Of a stretch of DNA of 64,000 nucleotides, positions 18,390 to 27,201 are shown in pieces (positions within the stretch are counted from its first letter, which is position 1; each line of letters opens with the position of its first letter). Source of the DNA: Sphingopyxis sp. (GTDB taxonomy: Bacteria; Pseudomonadota; Alphaproteobacteria; Sphingomonadales; Sphingomonadaceae). The stretch spans positions 1-64,000 of the forward strand of contig JAEULK010000054.1 in the NCBI GenBank assembly GCA_016793775.1, read 5' to 3'. Below the pieces are notes generated by a model. That model was given only the letters and a program-made list of their open reading frames with translations, was not told the DNA's origin and searched no databases. Both the position numbers and the translations under genes were made by a program.

Positions 18390-19594
18390 CCCCGCTTCAT
18401 ATCGTCAATGCCCGCCTGCTCGGCGGCACCACCGGCAGCCTGCTCGCCATCGACGGCAGCATTGCGGCGCTCAACCCGTCCGACGTGCCCGACGGTACCG
18501 AGGTTGTCGACGCCCGCGGTCTATGGCTCGCTCCCGGCATCATCGACCTCGGCGTCTTCGCGACCGACAAGCCGGCGTTCCACTTCGGCGGCATCACCCG
18601 CGCCGCGTTGATGCCCGACGCCGGCCCGCTCGACAGTCCCGGCCTCGTCGAACGGTCCGCCAAGGGCGGCAAGCCTGACCTGTGGGTCCACCCCCTCGCC
18701 GCGGCGACGAAAGGCCTCGAAGGGCGCGAACTTGCCGAGATCGGCCTGATGAAGCAGGCTGGCGCGCGCGCCATCGCCACCGGGCGTAACCGCATCGCCG
18801 ACAGTGGCGTGATGCGCCGCGTCCTTTCTTATGCCGCCTCGCTCGGCCTCGTCACGATCATCCATGCCGAGGATGAAGGCCTGACCGCCGGCGCGGTCGC
18901 GACCGACGGCGAAATGGCGACCCGCCTCGGCCTCGCCTCTGCCCCCGCCGTCGCCGAGGCGATGGCGATCGCCCGCGACCTCGCGCTGGTCGAGGAAACC
19001 GGCGCCCCCGTCCATTTCCGCCAGGTCACCACGGCAAAAGGCCTCGACCTGATCCGCGCCGCCAAGGCGATGGGCTTGCCGGTGCTCTGCGGCATCACCC
19101 CCGCGCATCTGCTGCTGTCCGACACCGCGATCGGCGATTTCCGGACCTTCGCGCGCCTGTCGCCGCCGCTCCGGTCGGAGGACGATCGCCACGCCTGCCT
19201 CACCGCGCTCGCCGACGGCACGATCGACGTCCTCGCTTCTGGCCATGACCCGCGCGGCCCCGAGGACAAGCGCCTGCCCTTTGCCGAGGCGCTGCCCGGC
19301 ATGGCGGGCGCCGAGACGTTGCTCGCGCTCGGCCTCGGGTTCGTGCGCGATGGCCATATCGCCCCCGAACGCCTTTTCGACCTGCTCGCCGCCACCCCCG
19401 CCTGCCTGCTCGGCGTCGATGCCGGCCAGCTCAAGGTCGGCATGGAGGCCGACCTGATCCTGATCGACGAGGGCACGCCGTGGCAGGTCGATGCGAAGAG
19501 AATGGCCGCCTGGGCCGGCAACACGCCCTTCGACGGCATGCCGGTGCAGGGCCGCGCGACGGCAATGTGGAAGGGCGGATTGCGCATCCGTTGA
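18380..19594 (+). CDS. Dihydroorotase-like protein, probably non-catalytic (PyrC')
   Basis: A 404-residue amidohydrolase-fold protein of the class I dihydroorotase type. The usual metal-binding DxHxH at the end of beta-1 is replaced: after GIID the sequence is LGVF, so both histidines (expected at 58 and 60) are missing. A later histidine block (IIHAEDEG) and the 'SGHDP' site ([12 protein letters not shown]) remain. In Pseudomonas a similar inactive PyrC' is needed for ATCase assembly; the 10-nt overlap with pyrB fits that structural role. A separate active dihydroorotase is expected elsewhere. Confidence 0.88.
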   Translation: MGVTPLHIVNARLLGGTTGSLLAIDGSIAALNPSDVPDGTEVVDARGLWLAPGIIDLGVFATDKPAFHFGGITRAALMPDAGPLDSPGLVERSAKGGKPDLWVHPLAAATKGLEGRELAEIGLMKQAGARAIATGRNRIADSGVMRRVLSYAASLGLVTIIHAEDEGLTAGAVATDGEMATRLGLASAPAVAEAMAIARDLALVEETGAPVHFRQVTTAKGLDLIRAAKAMGLPVLCGITPAHLLLSDTAIGDFRTFARLSPPLRSEDDRHACLTALADGTIDVLASGHDPRGPEDKRLPFAEALPGMAGAETLLALGLGFVRDGHIAPERLFDLLAATPACLLGVDAGQLKVGMEADLILIDEGTPWQVDAKRMAAWAGNTPFDGMPVQGRATAMWKGGLRIR

Positions 19595-19655
19595 CCCCGG
19601 GGTTTAACCGATCTTCACCGCTCGTCCGCTGAACGCAGGCGAAACGGGATTTTCG

Positions 19656-20042
19656 ATGAAAGAGCTGATTCTCTTTATGGTTGGTGCCGCCGCGCTGGGC
19701 GGATGCTCCGCGGGGACGCCGGAAAAAATCTACGACATGCCGGCGGAAGATGCCCGCCGCATCCTGCTGTCTTCCGACTTCGAACGCGGCGTCCTTCCCG
19801 GCTCGTCGAGCTTGAAGCCCGAGGTGTGGACGAACAACGACCGCGTGGCGGAGTGGCGCGTGCTCGACGAGCCGCTGAAGCACGGCTGGTGGTGCGCGTT
19901 GTCGATCGAGCCCGCCGGCGAAGGCGGCGCGAAGACGCGCGTCGTCAACCAGTGCAAAGGCGCTTTGTCGTCGGAACGGAACCGCCCGTTCGACGAACTG
20001 GTCGATGCCGCGCTCGCCGATCGCAAGTCGAAATTCGATTGA
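19656..20042 (+). CDS. Putative lipoprotein of unknown function
   Basis: A 128-residue protein with a short hydrophobic leader ending in the lipobox-like LGGCS (C17), so probably lipid-anchored. The mature part is mixed and charged, with WWCALSIEP and VVNQCKGALS as notable blocks. No domain is recognised. It lies 61 nt after the pyrC' stop and is followed by a hairpin. Confidence 0.65.
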   Translation: MKELILFMVGAAALGGCSAGTPEKIYDMPAEDARRILLSSDFERGVLPGSSSLKPEVWTNNDRVAEWRVLDEPLKHGWWCALSIEPAGEGGAKTRVVNQCKGALSSERNRPFDELVDAALADRKSKFD

Positions 20043-20062
20043 GCGGACCGGACCCGCAAAAG

Positions 20063-20090
20063 GAAGCCCGCCGGTCTCCCGGCGGGCTTC
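20063..20090 (+). terminator. Hairpin terminator after the lipoprotein gene
   Basis: A perfect 12-bp stem, gaagcccgccgg (20063-20074) with ccggcgggcttc (20079-20090), and a 4-nt loop, 21 nt after the stop. Only a weak U-run follows, so efficiency is uncertain. Confidence 0.65.
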
Positions 20091-20169
20091 AAGCGAACGG
20101 GACGACCCTTTCGAGCCGCCCCGCTCTTGGGTCGCCCTTACCGAATGGCCGATTTGACCCCGGCACTCA

Positions 20170-20185
20170 CTACCCATATGGGTAG
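20170..20185. promoter_or_regulatory. 16-bp perfect palindrome, candidate operator
   Basis: ctacccatatgggtag is a perfect dyad 62 bp upstream of the LuxR-HTH regulator gene. Its size and position fit an autoregulatory operator for a dimeric regulator. The binding protein is inferred. Confidence 0.5.
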
Positions 20186-20247
20186 GATCGAACTTTTTTC
20201 GCTTGCCGCCGTTATGCGTTGATTAGCGGGGGTTTTCCCTGCCGGGG

Positions 20248-21417
20248 ATGTCGATGCCGATTGATGAATTTGCGATAGCGCCGTCCGATCACAACGCTCC
20301 CGCGGAATGGGAGGTGCTGAACGGCCTGATCGGCGAGATTTACGACTCGGTGCTGCACCCCGAACATTGGAACGAAACCCTGGCGCGGATTACCGACGCC
20401 CTCTGCCCCTTGAGCTGGGACGCCGCCTTCATCCTCTGGGAAAGCAGCAACCCGCCCGGTGCGCGTTTCGTCGCCGCAACCGGCCTCGCCGCGGGAGTGC
20501 AGGAGATTTACGCGTCGGTCTATGCCGGTACGCACGATTGGTCGCGCCGGATGATGCGCTACGGCAATGGCAGCGTCGTCGACAGCAACGATATCATGAC
20601 CCGCGAAGAATTTGTAGCGACCGAATTCTCGCGCAATTTCCTCGCGCCCTGGGGCATAGACCGCCTCGTGGGGGTGCTGCTCGACCGCCGCGGCAACGAG
20701 CGGCTGGGGCTGATGATCCCAGGACCCGGCGACCGCGACGTCGAGCGGCTGAAGCGCGGGCTGCGCACCCTCGCCCCGCATATCCAGCGCGCGATGCGGA
20801 TCAGCGACCGCATCGCGACGCTCGACCTCGCCGCCGGCGCCGCACGCGCCGCCGCCGATGCCGCGCCCTTCGCGATCTTCAGCCTCGACGACCAGCTGGG
20901 CATCCTTGCTGCCAACAGCCGCGCTTCCTCCTACGAACGCGCGGGCTTCGTCCGGCTCGCGGGCGATCGCTTCGCCTTCACCCATAGCGCGAGCCAGAAA
21001 CAGCTGCTCGACCTCGTCCGCAGCCCCTCGCCCACCGGCCTCGCCTTTCAGACGATCGGCCAGGACGGCAAGGAATGCCCGGTACTCGTCGCGCGCATCA
21101 CGCGGCAATCGGCGCCCCAGATCGGCGGCGTCGCGCTCGGCGCCTCGCTGATCGTCACGCTCGGCAGCGCGCCCGGCGAGACCCCGGTGGTCGAGATCGA
21201 CCGCGTCGCGCAATGGTTCGGCCTCACCCCGTCGGAAGCTCGGCTGGCGGTGACGCTCGGCGCGGGGAAATCGGTGCAGGATTATGCCGCGCAGCGCGCG
21301 ATCAGCCTCAATGCGGCGCGTTTCCTGCTGAAAGGCGTGTTCCGCAAGACCGGCGCGACCAGCCAGGCGCAGCTCGTGGGGATGCTCGCGCGGCTGCCGG
21401 TGGAGAAAGAGGTTTAG
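20248..21417 (+). CDS. LuxR-type HTH transcriptional regulator
   Basis: A 389-residue regulator. A sensor-like N-terminal region (1-200) has no named domain visible and is followed by a PAS-like stretch (APFAIFSLDDQLGILAANSRA). The C-terminal HTH is at about 318-385 (FGLTPSEARLAVTLGAGKSVQDYA to LKGVFRKTGATSQAQLVGML), which matches the LuxR/GerE fold. An ATG two codons downstream (20254) has better spacing to the GGGGA box and may be the true start. A perfect palindrome lies upstream. The ligand and targets are unknown. Confidence 0.8.
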   Translation: MSMPIDEFAIAPSDHNAPAEWEVLNGLIGEIYDSVLHPEHWNETLARITDALCPLSWDAAFILWESSNPPGARFVAATGLAAGVQEIYASVYAGTHDWSRRMMRYGNGSVVDSNDIMTREEFVATEFSRNFLAPWGIDRLVGVLLDRRGNERLGLMIPGPGDRDVERLKRGLRTLAPHIQRAMRISDRIATLDLAAGAARAAADAAPFAIFSLDDQLGILAANSRASSYERAGFVRLAGDRFAFTHSASQKQLLDLVRSPSPTGLAFQTIGQDGKECPVLVARITRQSAPQIGGVALGASLIVTLGSAPGETPVVEIDRVAQWFGLTPSEARLAVTLGAGKSVQDYAAQRAISLNAARFLLKGVFRKTGATSQAQLVGMLARLPVEKEV

Positions 21418-21440
21418 GGCGGGGTTCGGGCGAATTTAGC

Positions 21441-21530
21441 CGTCGCCCCCGCGAAGGCGGGGGCCACTGTCGGTTTACCCAGCAATGCAGAAGGAGACTG
21501 CTAGGGGCCCCTACCTCCGCGGGGGCGACG
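21441..21530. repeat. Dispersed palindromic repeat, family B copy 1
   Basis: The ends cgtcgcccccgcg (21441-21453) and cgcgggggcgacg (21518-21530) are exact inverted copies, with secondary stems inside. Related copies are at 59509, 61518 and 63624. Confidence 0.85.
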
Positions 21531-21577
21531 GTTTACGCAACGTCCACTTCCCAACCCAAAACCGCCCGCGCATAAAA

Positions 21578-21612
21578 CAAAAAAGGGGCGCGGCCTCACG
21601 GCCACGCCCCTC
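21578..21612 (-). terminator. Rho-independent terminator of the SPOR/ParA operon
   Basis: On the minus strand, an 11-bp GC stem (one mismatch) with a 4-nt loop is followed by TTTTTTGTTTT. It lies 30 nt past the stop of the SPOR lipoprotein gene. Confidence 0.88.
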
Positions 21613-21641
21613 GTCTCCCCCGAAACCGGGACTGTCTGCTG

Positions 21642-23024
21642 TCAGCGCGACGCCAGGCGGATCGGCGTACCCCGCGCGGCCCACTGGATGCTCTCGCTGC
21701 CGCCCATCTGGCGAATGAAGCATTTCTGCCCGTCGGCGCGCAACTGGCCGCACAGCAGGTCGGCGTCGGCGCGCGTCTTGATGCCGTTGACGGTCAGGCG
21801 ATAAAAGGTCCGCCCCTTGATCGTCGCGGGGTGGCTCGAAGCCGGGAAATTGCCCAGCATCGCATTGCGCTTCTTCAGCGTGCCCCATTTTTCCTTGGCG
21901 ATGCCCAGGCTGTCATAGGCGCCGAGCTGCACCGCCCAGCCGGCGGGCTTTTTGGCGTCGAAGGCGAGCTGCGGCATGAATTTGGTGGCCAGCGCGCGCG
22001 CTTCTTCCTGGAACGGGCGCTTGGCCGCGGCTTCGCCGGCGACGCGCGGCGCGGCGCGATAGGGCGCGGCCTCGGCCATGATCACCGGTGAGGCAGCGGG
22101 CGTCGGCAGTTCGGTGACCGGGACGACGCCATTGCCGTCGCGCTGCGGCATCGGCAGTTCGACGGTGCGGATTTCCCCGGCTTCGACCGCCGGCGGCGGC
22201 GGCGCGAAGGCGTCGACCGGTGCCGGGTCGGCGCTGGCGAGTTGCATCGGCGCGTCGGCGGCGGCGAATTGCGTATCTGCGAAATTGGCAAGCGCGAGGC
22301 GCACCGGCATGCCGCCGTCGGTCTGCGCCTTGACCCCGATCAGACTTGCGACCCGGAGCGAGGCATTTTCTTCCTTGGCGAGCTGCGACCATTCGGCCAT
22401 GCGCGCCTCGATCTTCGCTGCCGACAGGTCCTGCGACGCCAGGATGCGCGCCTGCACCCATCGGCCCGACAGGGCGTGGGCGAGCGCCAGATTCTGGCGG
22501 GTGCGCGCCGACGCATCGGGCGCGCGCGCGGCTTCGGTCAGCACGTAGATCGCCGATTCATTGTCGCCGATCAAAGAGAGCGCCAGACCAAGGTCGGGCG
22601 CCGGCAGCGTGTCGCGGTGCGCGTTGAGCAGCGCCATCGCTTCGCTCGTCTTGTTCTGTGCGATATTGGCAAGGGTCAGCGCCAGCACCGTATTGCTGTC
22701 GGTGACGCCCAATTCCATCGCTTCGGTCAGCGCCGTGGCGGCCGAGGCGAAACGCCCGTCGCCCAGATAGGCCTGGCCGAGCAGCGCGCGATAGCTGCCG
22801 TCGCGCGGGCTCGCCGACACCGCGGCCTCGGCAAGGCTGACGGCCTTGCTGGCCTTGCCGTTTTGCAGCGCGGCGCGCGCCATGTCGGCCGACTTCACGG
22901 CGGTGGCGGGCTTGCCCAGCGCATTCGACGGGGCATTGGCCATCTTGTTCATGCTGCACCCGGTGGCGGTAAGGCCGAGCACGAAGCCCGACACGGCGAT
23001 CTTCATCAGCAGGTTGCGGTTCAT
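21642..23024 (-). CDS. SPOR and tetratricopeptide-repeat lipoprotein
   Basis: A 460-residue envelope protein. The signal ends in a lipobox (LTATGCS), so it is probably an outer-membrane lipoprotein. TPR-like helices cover about 45-230 (for example AALQNGKASKAVSLAEAAVSA), a proline-rich linker follows, and a C-terminal SPOR domain (about 370-445; AVQLGAYDSLGIAKEKW to GQKCFIRQMGG) should bind denuded peptidoglycan. It overlaps the upstream gene by 4 nt and is the last gene of a three-gene operon with a ParA ATPase. A role in septal or polar envelope work is inferred. Confidence 0.85.
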   Translation of the reverse strand: MNRNLLMKIAVSGFVLGLTATGCSMNKMANAPSNALGKPATAVKSADMARAALQNGKASKAVSLAEAAVSASPRDGSYRALLGQAYLGDGRFASAATALTEAMELGVTDSNTVLALTLANIAQNKTSEAMALLNAHRDTLPAPDLGLALSLIGDNESAIYVLTEAARAPDASARTRQNLALAHALSGRWVQARILASQDLSAAKIEARMAEWSQLAKEENASLRVASLIGVKAQTDGGMPVRLALANFADTQFAAADAPMQLASADPAPVDAFAPPPPAVEAGEIRTVELPMPQRDGNGVVPVTELPTPAASPVIMAEAAPYRAAPRVAGEAAAKRPFQEEARALATKFMPQLAFDAKKPAGWAVQLGAYDSLGIAKEKWGTLKKRNAMLGNFPASSHPATIKGRTFYRLTVNGIKTRADADLLCGQLRADGQKCFIRQMGGSESIQWAARGTPIRLASR

Positions 23025-23698
23025 GACAGGTCCCCCTTATGCATCGTCTGGCGCGGCGGGCGTGCGGCCGGCAGGCGGCTCGCCATCGCGTCGATTTCGG
23101 GCAGCGTTGACAGAAATTCGTCTAGCAAGTCGGTCAGGATCACCTGCGACGAGCGGTTCGTCACCGCGCTCGCCAGCCGCAGCCGCAAATGGCGTTCGGC
23201 GTCGAGGCGCAGCGTGAAAGCCGCTTTTTCGCGGGCGCGCAGGGCACGCGGCGCGCGCGGCGCCTTGGGCTCGGCGGGCCGCTGTTCGACCTTGCGCGCC
23301 ACGGCGGCGACACGGTCGCTCAGCGATTCCTGCTGGCGCACGATTTCGGGGATCGGCGGCGGCACAAAGGCCTCCTCCTCGTCCTCCTCGACCGGCTCCA
23401 GCCATTCTTCGGCGATTTCATGGCCCAGACTCTCATCGACGGCGTGCTCCGCCTCGATATTATGCTCGGGCACCGATCCGCTGAGCAGCGGCTTCAGATC
23501 GATCATATGCGCGGGTTCGCTCGACCGCACCGGATCGACGTCATAACCCATGTCGTTCCAGCCGAGATCGTCATAACCGACAGCGTTGGTGGGGACCGGG
23601 CCGCTGCCGAGCGGCTGGCGGCGCATGGCGGGACGTGCGGCGCCCTTGCGCGCGAGCAGGCCGGCGCTCAGCGATGCGAGGGGTTTGGGTTCGCCCAT
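23021..23698 (-). CDS. ParA-adjacent protein with C-terminal ribbon-helix-helix-like segment
   Basis: About 225 residues. The N-terminal 150 are charged, low-complexity and apparently disordered, with an acidic block EEDEEEAFVPPP. The C-terminal 60 residues (KAAFTLRLDAERHLRLRLA to LTDLLDEFLSTLPEI) look like a ribbon-helix-helix DNA-binding or dimerisation module. The ATG at 23698 has an AGGGGAG box at good spacing; the ATG at 23707 touches that box. It is sandwiched between parA and the SPOR gene, so it may be the ParA partner in place of a ParB. No family name is assigned. Confidence 0.7.
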   Translation of the reverse strand: MGEPKPLASLSAGLLARKGAARPAMRRQPLGSGPVPTNAVGYDDLGWNDMGYDVDPVRSSEPAHMIDLKPLLSGSVPEHNIEAEHAVDESLGHEIAEEWLEPVEEDEEEAFVPPPIPEIVRQQESLSDRVAAVARKVEQRPAEPKAPRAPRALRAREKAAFTLRLDAERHLRLRLASAVTNRSSQVILTDLLDEFLSTLPEIDAMASRLPAARPPRQTMHKGDLS

Positions 23699-23713
23699 GG
23701 CTTCCATCTCCCC

Positions 23714-24436
23714 TTACTGACCGGCGATGCGGCGGCCGAAGCCGCCACCCATCGGACGGACGGCGCCGTAACCCGACTGGGACGGCATCGGCGAAGAGAA
23801 GACGGTGCGGCGGAAATTCTTTTCCAGCCGGTCGTTCATATATTGCCACAGCTGGCGGATTTCTTCGGCCGATCGGCCGTTGGGGTCGACTTCCATCACC
23901 GTGCGGCCGTCGATCATCGACGCGGCATAATCGGTGCGGTGATGCAGGGTGATCGGCGCGACGGTGCCGTGCTGCGACAGCGCGACCGCGGCTTCGCTGG
24001 TGATCTTGGCTTTGGGCGTGGCACCGTTGACGACGAACACCAGCGGCTTCCCGGCGCGTTCGCACAGGTCGACCGTGGCGCCGACGGCGCGCAGATCATG
24101 CGGGCTGGGGCGCGTCGGCACGACGATCAGTTCGGCGACCGAAATCACGCTCTGGATCGCCATGGTGATCGCCGGCGGCGTGTCGATGACGGCGAGCTTG
24201 AAGCCCTGCTGGCGCAGGATTTCGAGGTCGGAAGCGAGCCGCGCGACGGTCGTCTGCGCAAAGGCCGGCAGATCGGTCTCGCGCTCGTTCCACCAGTCGG
24301 CGAGCGAGCCCTGCGGATCGATATCGATCAGGACGACGGGCCCTGCACCGGCGAGTTGCGCCTGCACCGCCAGATGCCCCGACAATGTCGTCTTACCCGA
24401 CCCGCCCTTTTGTGAAGCCAATGCCAAAACGCGCAC
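23714..24436 (-). CDS. ParA/MinD-family ATPase
   Basis: A 240-residue deviant-Walker ATPase. The motif KGGSGKTT (10-17), IDIDPQGS and the Walker B-like AVIDTPP are all present. These ATPases position cargo such as chromosomes, plasmids or polar complexes. No parB or parS is visible; the downstream partners are an RHH-like protein and a SPOR lipoprotein. That suggests chromosomally encoded positioning of an envelope or division complex, not plasmid partition. The tail is glycine-rich (PMGGGFGRRIAGQ). Confidence 0.88.
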   Translation of the reverse strand: MRVLALASQKGGSGKTTLSGHLAVQAQLAGAGPVVLIDIDPQGSLADWWNERETDLPAFAQTTVARLASDLEILRQQGFKLAVIDTPPAITMAIQSVISVAELIVVPTRPSPHDLRAVGATVDLCERAGKPLVFVVNGATPKAKITSEAAVALSQHGTVAPITLHHRTDYAASMIDGRTVMEVDPNGRSAEEIRQLWQYMNDRLEKNFRRTVFSSPMPSQSGYGAVRPMGGGFGRRIAGQ

Positions 24437-24696
24437 AGCTGTCCCCCTAATGTGACCACGAATTGGCGGTGGAATGCCATGCGGGGGCCTAAGATTGGGT
24501 TAACGATGTGAAAAAGACGGTAAACGCTTCGTTGGACGTCATGGTAAAGAACGGCTTAAGACAAACTTGTGCCGTATCGGATCAGAAACACTCCGGTCGA
24601 CGCGTTGCTAACGGGGTGTTAGCCATTACCCCCTAGCGCCGGGCCGGGAACTGTCGACCGCCGGGTCGGAGCGTTCGCGGGTCAGTGGAGATTGTC

Positions 24697-25941
24697 ATGC
24701 GTTTATTCCGCACCATAGCGTTGCTGGGCCTGCCGATCGTCGCGGCGCCGCTGCTCGCCGCGCCGGCGATCGCGGCCGCCGCGCCGGCCAAGGCGGCGAC
24801 GACGGCCAGCGTCAAGGACGGCGTCGACCAGTGGGAGGCGGGCAAATATCAGCAAGCGGTGTCGATCTGGCGCCCGCTCGCGCTCGCCGGCGATCCCGAT
24901 GCGCAGTTCAATCTCGGCCAGGCCTATAAGCTCGGTCGCGGCGTGCCCGCCGACCTGGCGCAGGCCGAGGCCTGGTACCGCCGCGCCGCCAAGCAGGGTC
25001 ACCTCCAGGCCGAGGATAATCTCGGCCTCGTTCTCTTCACCGCGAACCGCCGCGAAGAGTCGATGCCCTATATCAACCGCTCGGCGGCGCGCGGCGAACC
25101 GCGGGCGCAATATGTCCTCGGCACCGCGATGTTCAACGGCGACCTTGCGGCGCAGGACTGGCCGCGCGCCTATGCGCTCACCAAGCGCGCGAGCGACGCC
25201 GGACTCGGCATCGCCTCGGCGCGCCTCGCCCAGCTCGACAATCTGATCCCGCTCGACCAGCGCCAGGCAGGGCTCGCGATGATCCCCGAGATGGAGAAGA
25301 ACGAGCAGCGTGAACGCCTCGCCGCGGTCAACGCCGCCGCGCCGCCGCCCGCCGCGCCCGCCCCTTCGCCGGTCAAGACCTCCAGTCTGCCCGCCTCGGT
25401 TCCCGGCACCAGCTATACGCCGCCGCCGGTGATCAAGAGCGACCCGGTGCCGCCGCGCGCCGCCGCGGCCACCGCCGCTGCGACCGAGGCGCGCCAGGAC
25501 GCCGCCACGGCGATCGTGTCGCAGCCGCTGAAGAGCGCCGCGCTGCCGCCTTCGAGTGCCCCCGGCACCAGCTACGCGCCGCCGCCCGAGAGCGGCGACC
25601 TGACCCCCGCCGCGCCGCCGAAGCCCTCCCCGGCCCCGGTCAAAGCCGCACCGCCCAAGCCGCAGCCAGCGCTGCCGCCCGCCGCCGCAGTTCAGAGCGC
25701 CGCCGCCGACAATTGGCGCGCGCAGCTCGGCGCCTTCTCGCAGGAGGGCAATGCCCGCGGCCTGTGGACCGCGCTCGAGAAGAAATATCCCGGCCTCGCG
25801 AGCCGCCAGCCCTATCTGGTCAAGAGCGGCAAGCTCACCCGCCTTCAGGCCGGCAATTTCGCGAGCAAGAGCGACGCCGACAAATTCTGCGCCACCGTCG
25901 GTTCGGCGAGCCAGCCCTGCGTGGTGATGAGCAGCAAATAG
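24697..25941 (+). CDS. Sel1-repeat and SPOR-domain periplasmic protein
   Basis: A 414-residue protein with a signal peptide (TIALLGLPIVAAPLLAAPAIAAA). Sel1-like repeats follow at about 45-165 (DAQFNLGQAYKLGRGVPADLAQAEAWYRRAAKQG is the clearest block, cited by position 65-98). A long Pro/Ala linker leads to a C-terminal SPOR domain (about 335-410; WRAQLGAFSQEGNARGLW). The start is chosen by a GGAG box 6 nt upstream. It is divergent from the parA operon, whose last gene also has a SPOR domain. Peptidoglycan binding at the division site is inferred. Confidence 0.85.
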   Translation: MRLFRTIALLGLPIVAAPLLAAPAIAAAAPAKAATTASVKDGVDQWEAGKYQQAVSIWRPLALAGDPDAQFNLGQAYKLGRGVPADLAQAEAWYRRAAKQGHLQAEDNLGLVLFTANRREESMPYINRSAARGEPRAQYVLGTAMFNGDLAAQDWPRAYALTKRASDAGLGIASARLAQLDNLIPLDQRQAGLAMIPEMEKNEQRERLAAVNAAAPPPAAPAPSPVKTSSLPASVPGTSYTPPPVIKSDPVPPRAAAATAAATEARQDAATAIVSQPLKSAALPPSSAPGTSYAPPPESGDLTPAAPPKPSPAPVKAAPPKPQPALPPAAAVQSAAADNWRAQLGAFSQEGNARGLWTALEKKYPGLASRQPYLVKSGKLTRLQAGNFASKSDADKFCATVGSASQPCVVMSSK

Positions 25942-25999
25942 GCGAAGCACCGGCCCGCGGCGATTGACCGGCGCAAGTCGCCTGTGGCTCTCTGCCGCG

Positions 26000-26452
26000 A
26001 TGTTCGGATTTGGGCGCAAGCAGCCGCCCGATCTGGTGCCTTTCGCCGACGCCAGTCCACACGTCTTCTGCACGCTGCTTTGCGACGGTGCGACGGCGCA
26101 TCACCTCGCATCCTTCGCCGACCTGATGACGCTCCATGCGCGGTTGCAGGCCGAACGGCCCCATCTTCGCGTCCTTGCGTCGCTCGATGACCTCGGCCAA
26201 GCCTGTTATACAGCGGGCCACGGCACTGATGCCTGCGACCTCGACGATGTCGCGGACCACGACCTTCCCGCGCTCGATCCGGCCTCGATGGAAGACGGCG
26301 AATATATCGGCTCGCTGACCAGCCCGACCGAATTTCCGATCCGCCTCGCCAATTTGCTCCGGCGGGCACGCGACACCAACCTTGCCGCGATTGCCGGGCT
26401 GCTCGACTGGGACACCCCTATCTCGACACCGCCAAATATGCTGCCGCGCTGA
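26000..26452 (+). CDS. Hypothetical protein, probably frameshifted near its C-terminus
   Basis: A 150-residue ORF starting MFGFGRKQPPDLVPF with no recognised domain. The last 15 or so residues (after LLDWD) look unnatural (TPISTPPNMLPR). The alternative frame from about 26416 reads HPYLDTAKYAAALKRLADAGF and stops at 26508. A single missing base after GAC at 26411-26413 would explain this, so the intact gene was probably 26000-26508 (about 169 residues). The function is unknown; the break could be real or a sequencing error. Confidence 0.6.
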   Translation: MFGFGRKQPPDLVPFADASPHVFCTLLCDGATAHHLASFADLMTLHARLQAERPHLRVLASLDDLGQACYTAGHGTDACDLDDVADHDLPALDPASMEDGEYIGSLTSPTEFPIRLANLLRRARDTNLAAIAGLLDWDTPISTPPNMLPR

Positions 26453-26546
26453 AGCGGCTGGCCGATGCCGGCTTTGCCGAAGCCGGCGCCCCGCCGATCG
26501 AGGATTGAACCGTCCGAGGCGAACGGCCGGTCCTGCCCCCACGGGG

Positions 26547-27185
26547 TCAGGCCGTTCGCTCCGCGTCCGCCGCCGCGAAATGCGCCAGCTGGTCGGCCTC
26601 GGCCTTGCGGAAAGCGGGTCGCGCGATGGCGCGCGCGACATAGGCCTCGGTCGCCGGCCGGTTGCCGTGCGCGCGGACATCGGCGACGCGCAGCACATCG
26701 GCCATCAGCAGGTCGGCGGCGGTGAACCGGTCGGCGACGAGCCATTCACGGGTGCTCAGCACATCCTCGATCTGGTTCAGCCGCGAATCCACCCAGCCGC
26801 ACAGCTCATTGTCCTTGCGCCCCGACATGCGCAGGAACCACCAGGGCACCGACACAATCTCGATCGAATTCAGCGCGGCGAACATCCATTGCCGCGTGTT
26901 CGCCCTGTCCTCGGCATCGCGCGGCATCAGCGTTTCGCTTTTCTCCGCCAGATGCAGCACCCCGGCCCCGCTCTCGAAAATCTCGATGTCGCCGTCCTGC
27001 AGGAAGGGCACCTGCCCGAAGGGCTGCTGATCCAGATGATTGGTCGCGCGGTCGTCGAAGGCGACCGTCCTGACCGCATAGGATATCCCCGCCTCCTCGC
27101 ACGCCCAGCGCAGGCGGAGGTCGCGCACGAAACCGCGCGGCCCCTCGGGCACCCAGTCCAATGTCCAGATCGTCACGTCGCTCAT
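26547..27185 (-). CDS. Glutathione S-transferase-like protein
   Basis: A 212-residue GST-fold protein. The N-terminal thioredoxin-like domain includes the cis-proline (FGQVPFLQ) and the FESGAGVLHLAEK helix corresponding to the usual E-S glutathione contact. The C-terminal domain has LVADRFTAADLLMADVLRV, the GST N-capping box. It starts MSDVTIWTLDWVPEGPRG, without an obvious catalytic Ser/Cys, so activity is uncertain. It is 16 nt downstream of the DUF2200 gene on the same strand. Confidence 0.82.
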   Translation of the reverse strand: MSDVTIWTLDWVPEGPRGFVRDLRLRWACEEAGISYAVRTVAFDDRATNHLDQQPFGQVPFLQDGDIEIFESGAGVLHLAEKSETLMPRDAEDRANTRQWMFAALNSIEIVSVPWWFLRMSGRKDNELCGWVDSRLNQIEDVLSTREWLVADRFTAADLLMADVLRVADVRAHGNRPATEAYVARAIARPAFRKAEADQLAHFAAADAERTA

Positions 27186-27201
27186 CGCGCCGGGCCTTTT
27201 G

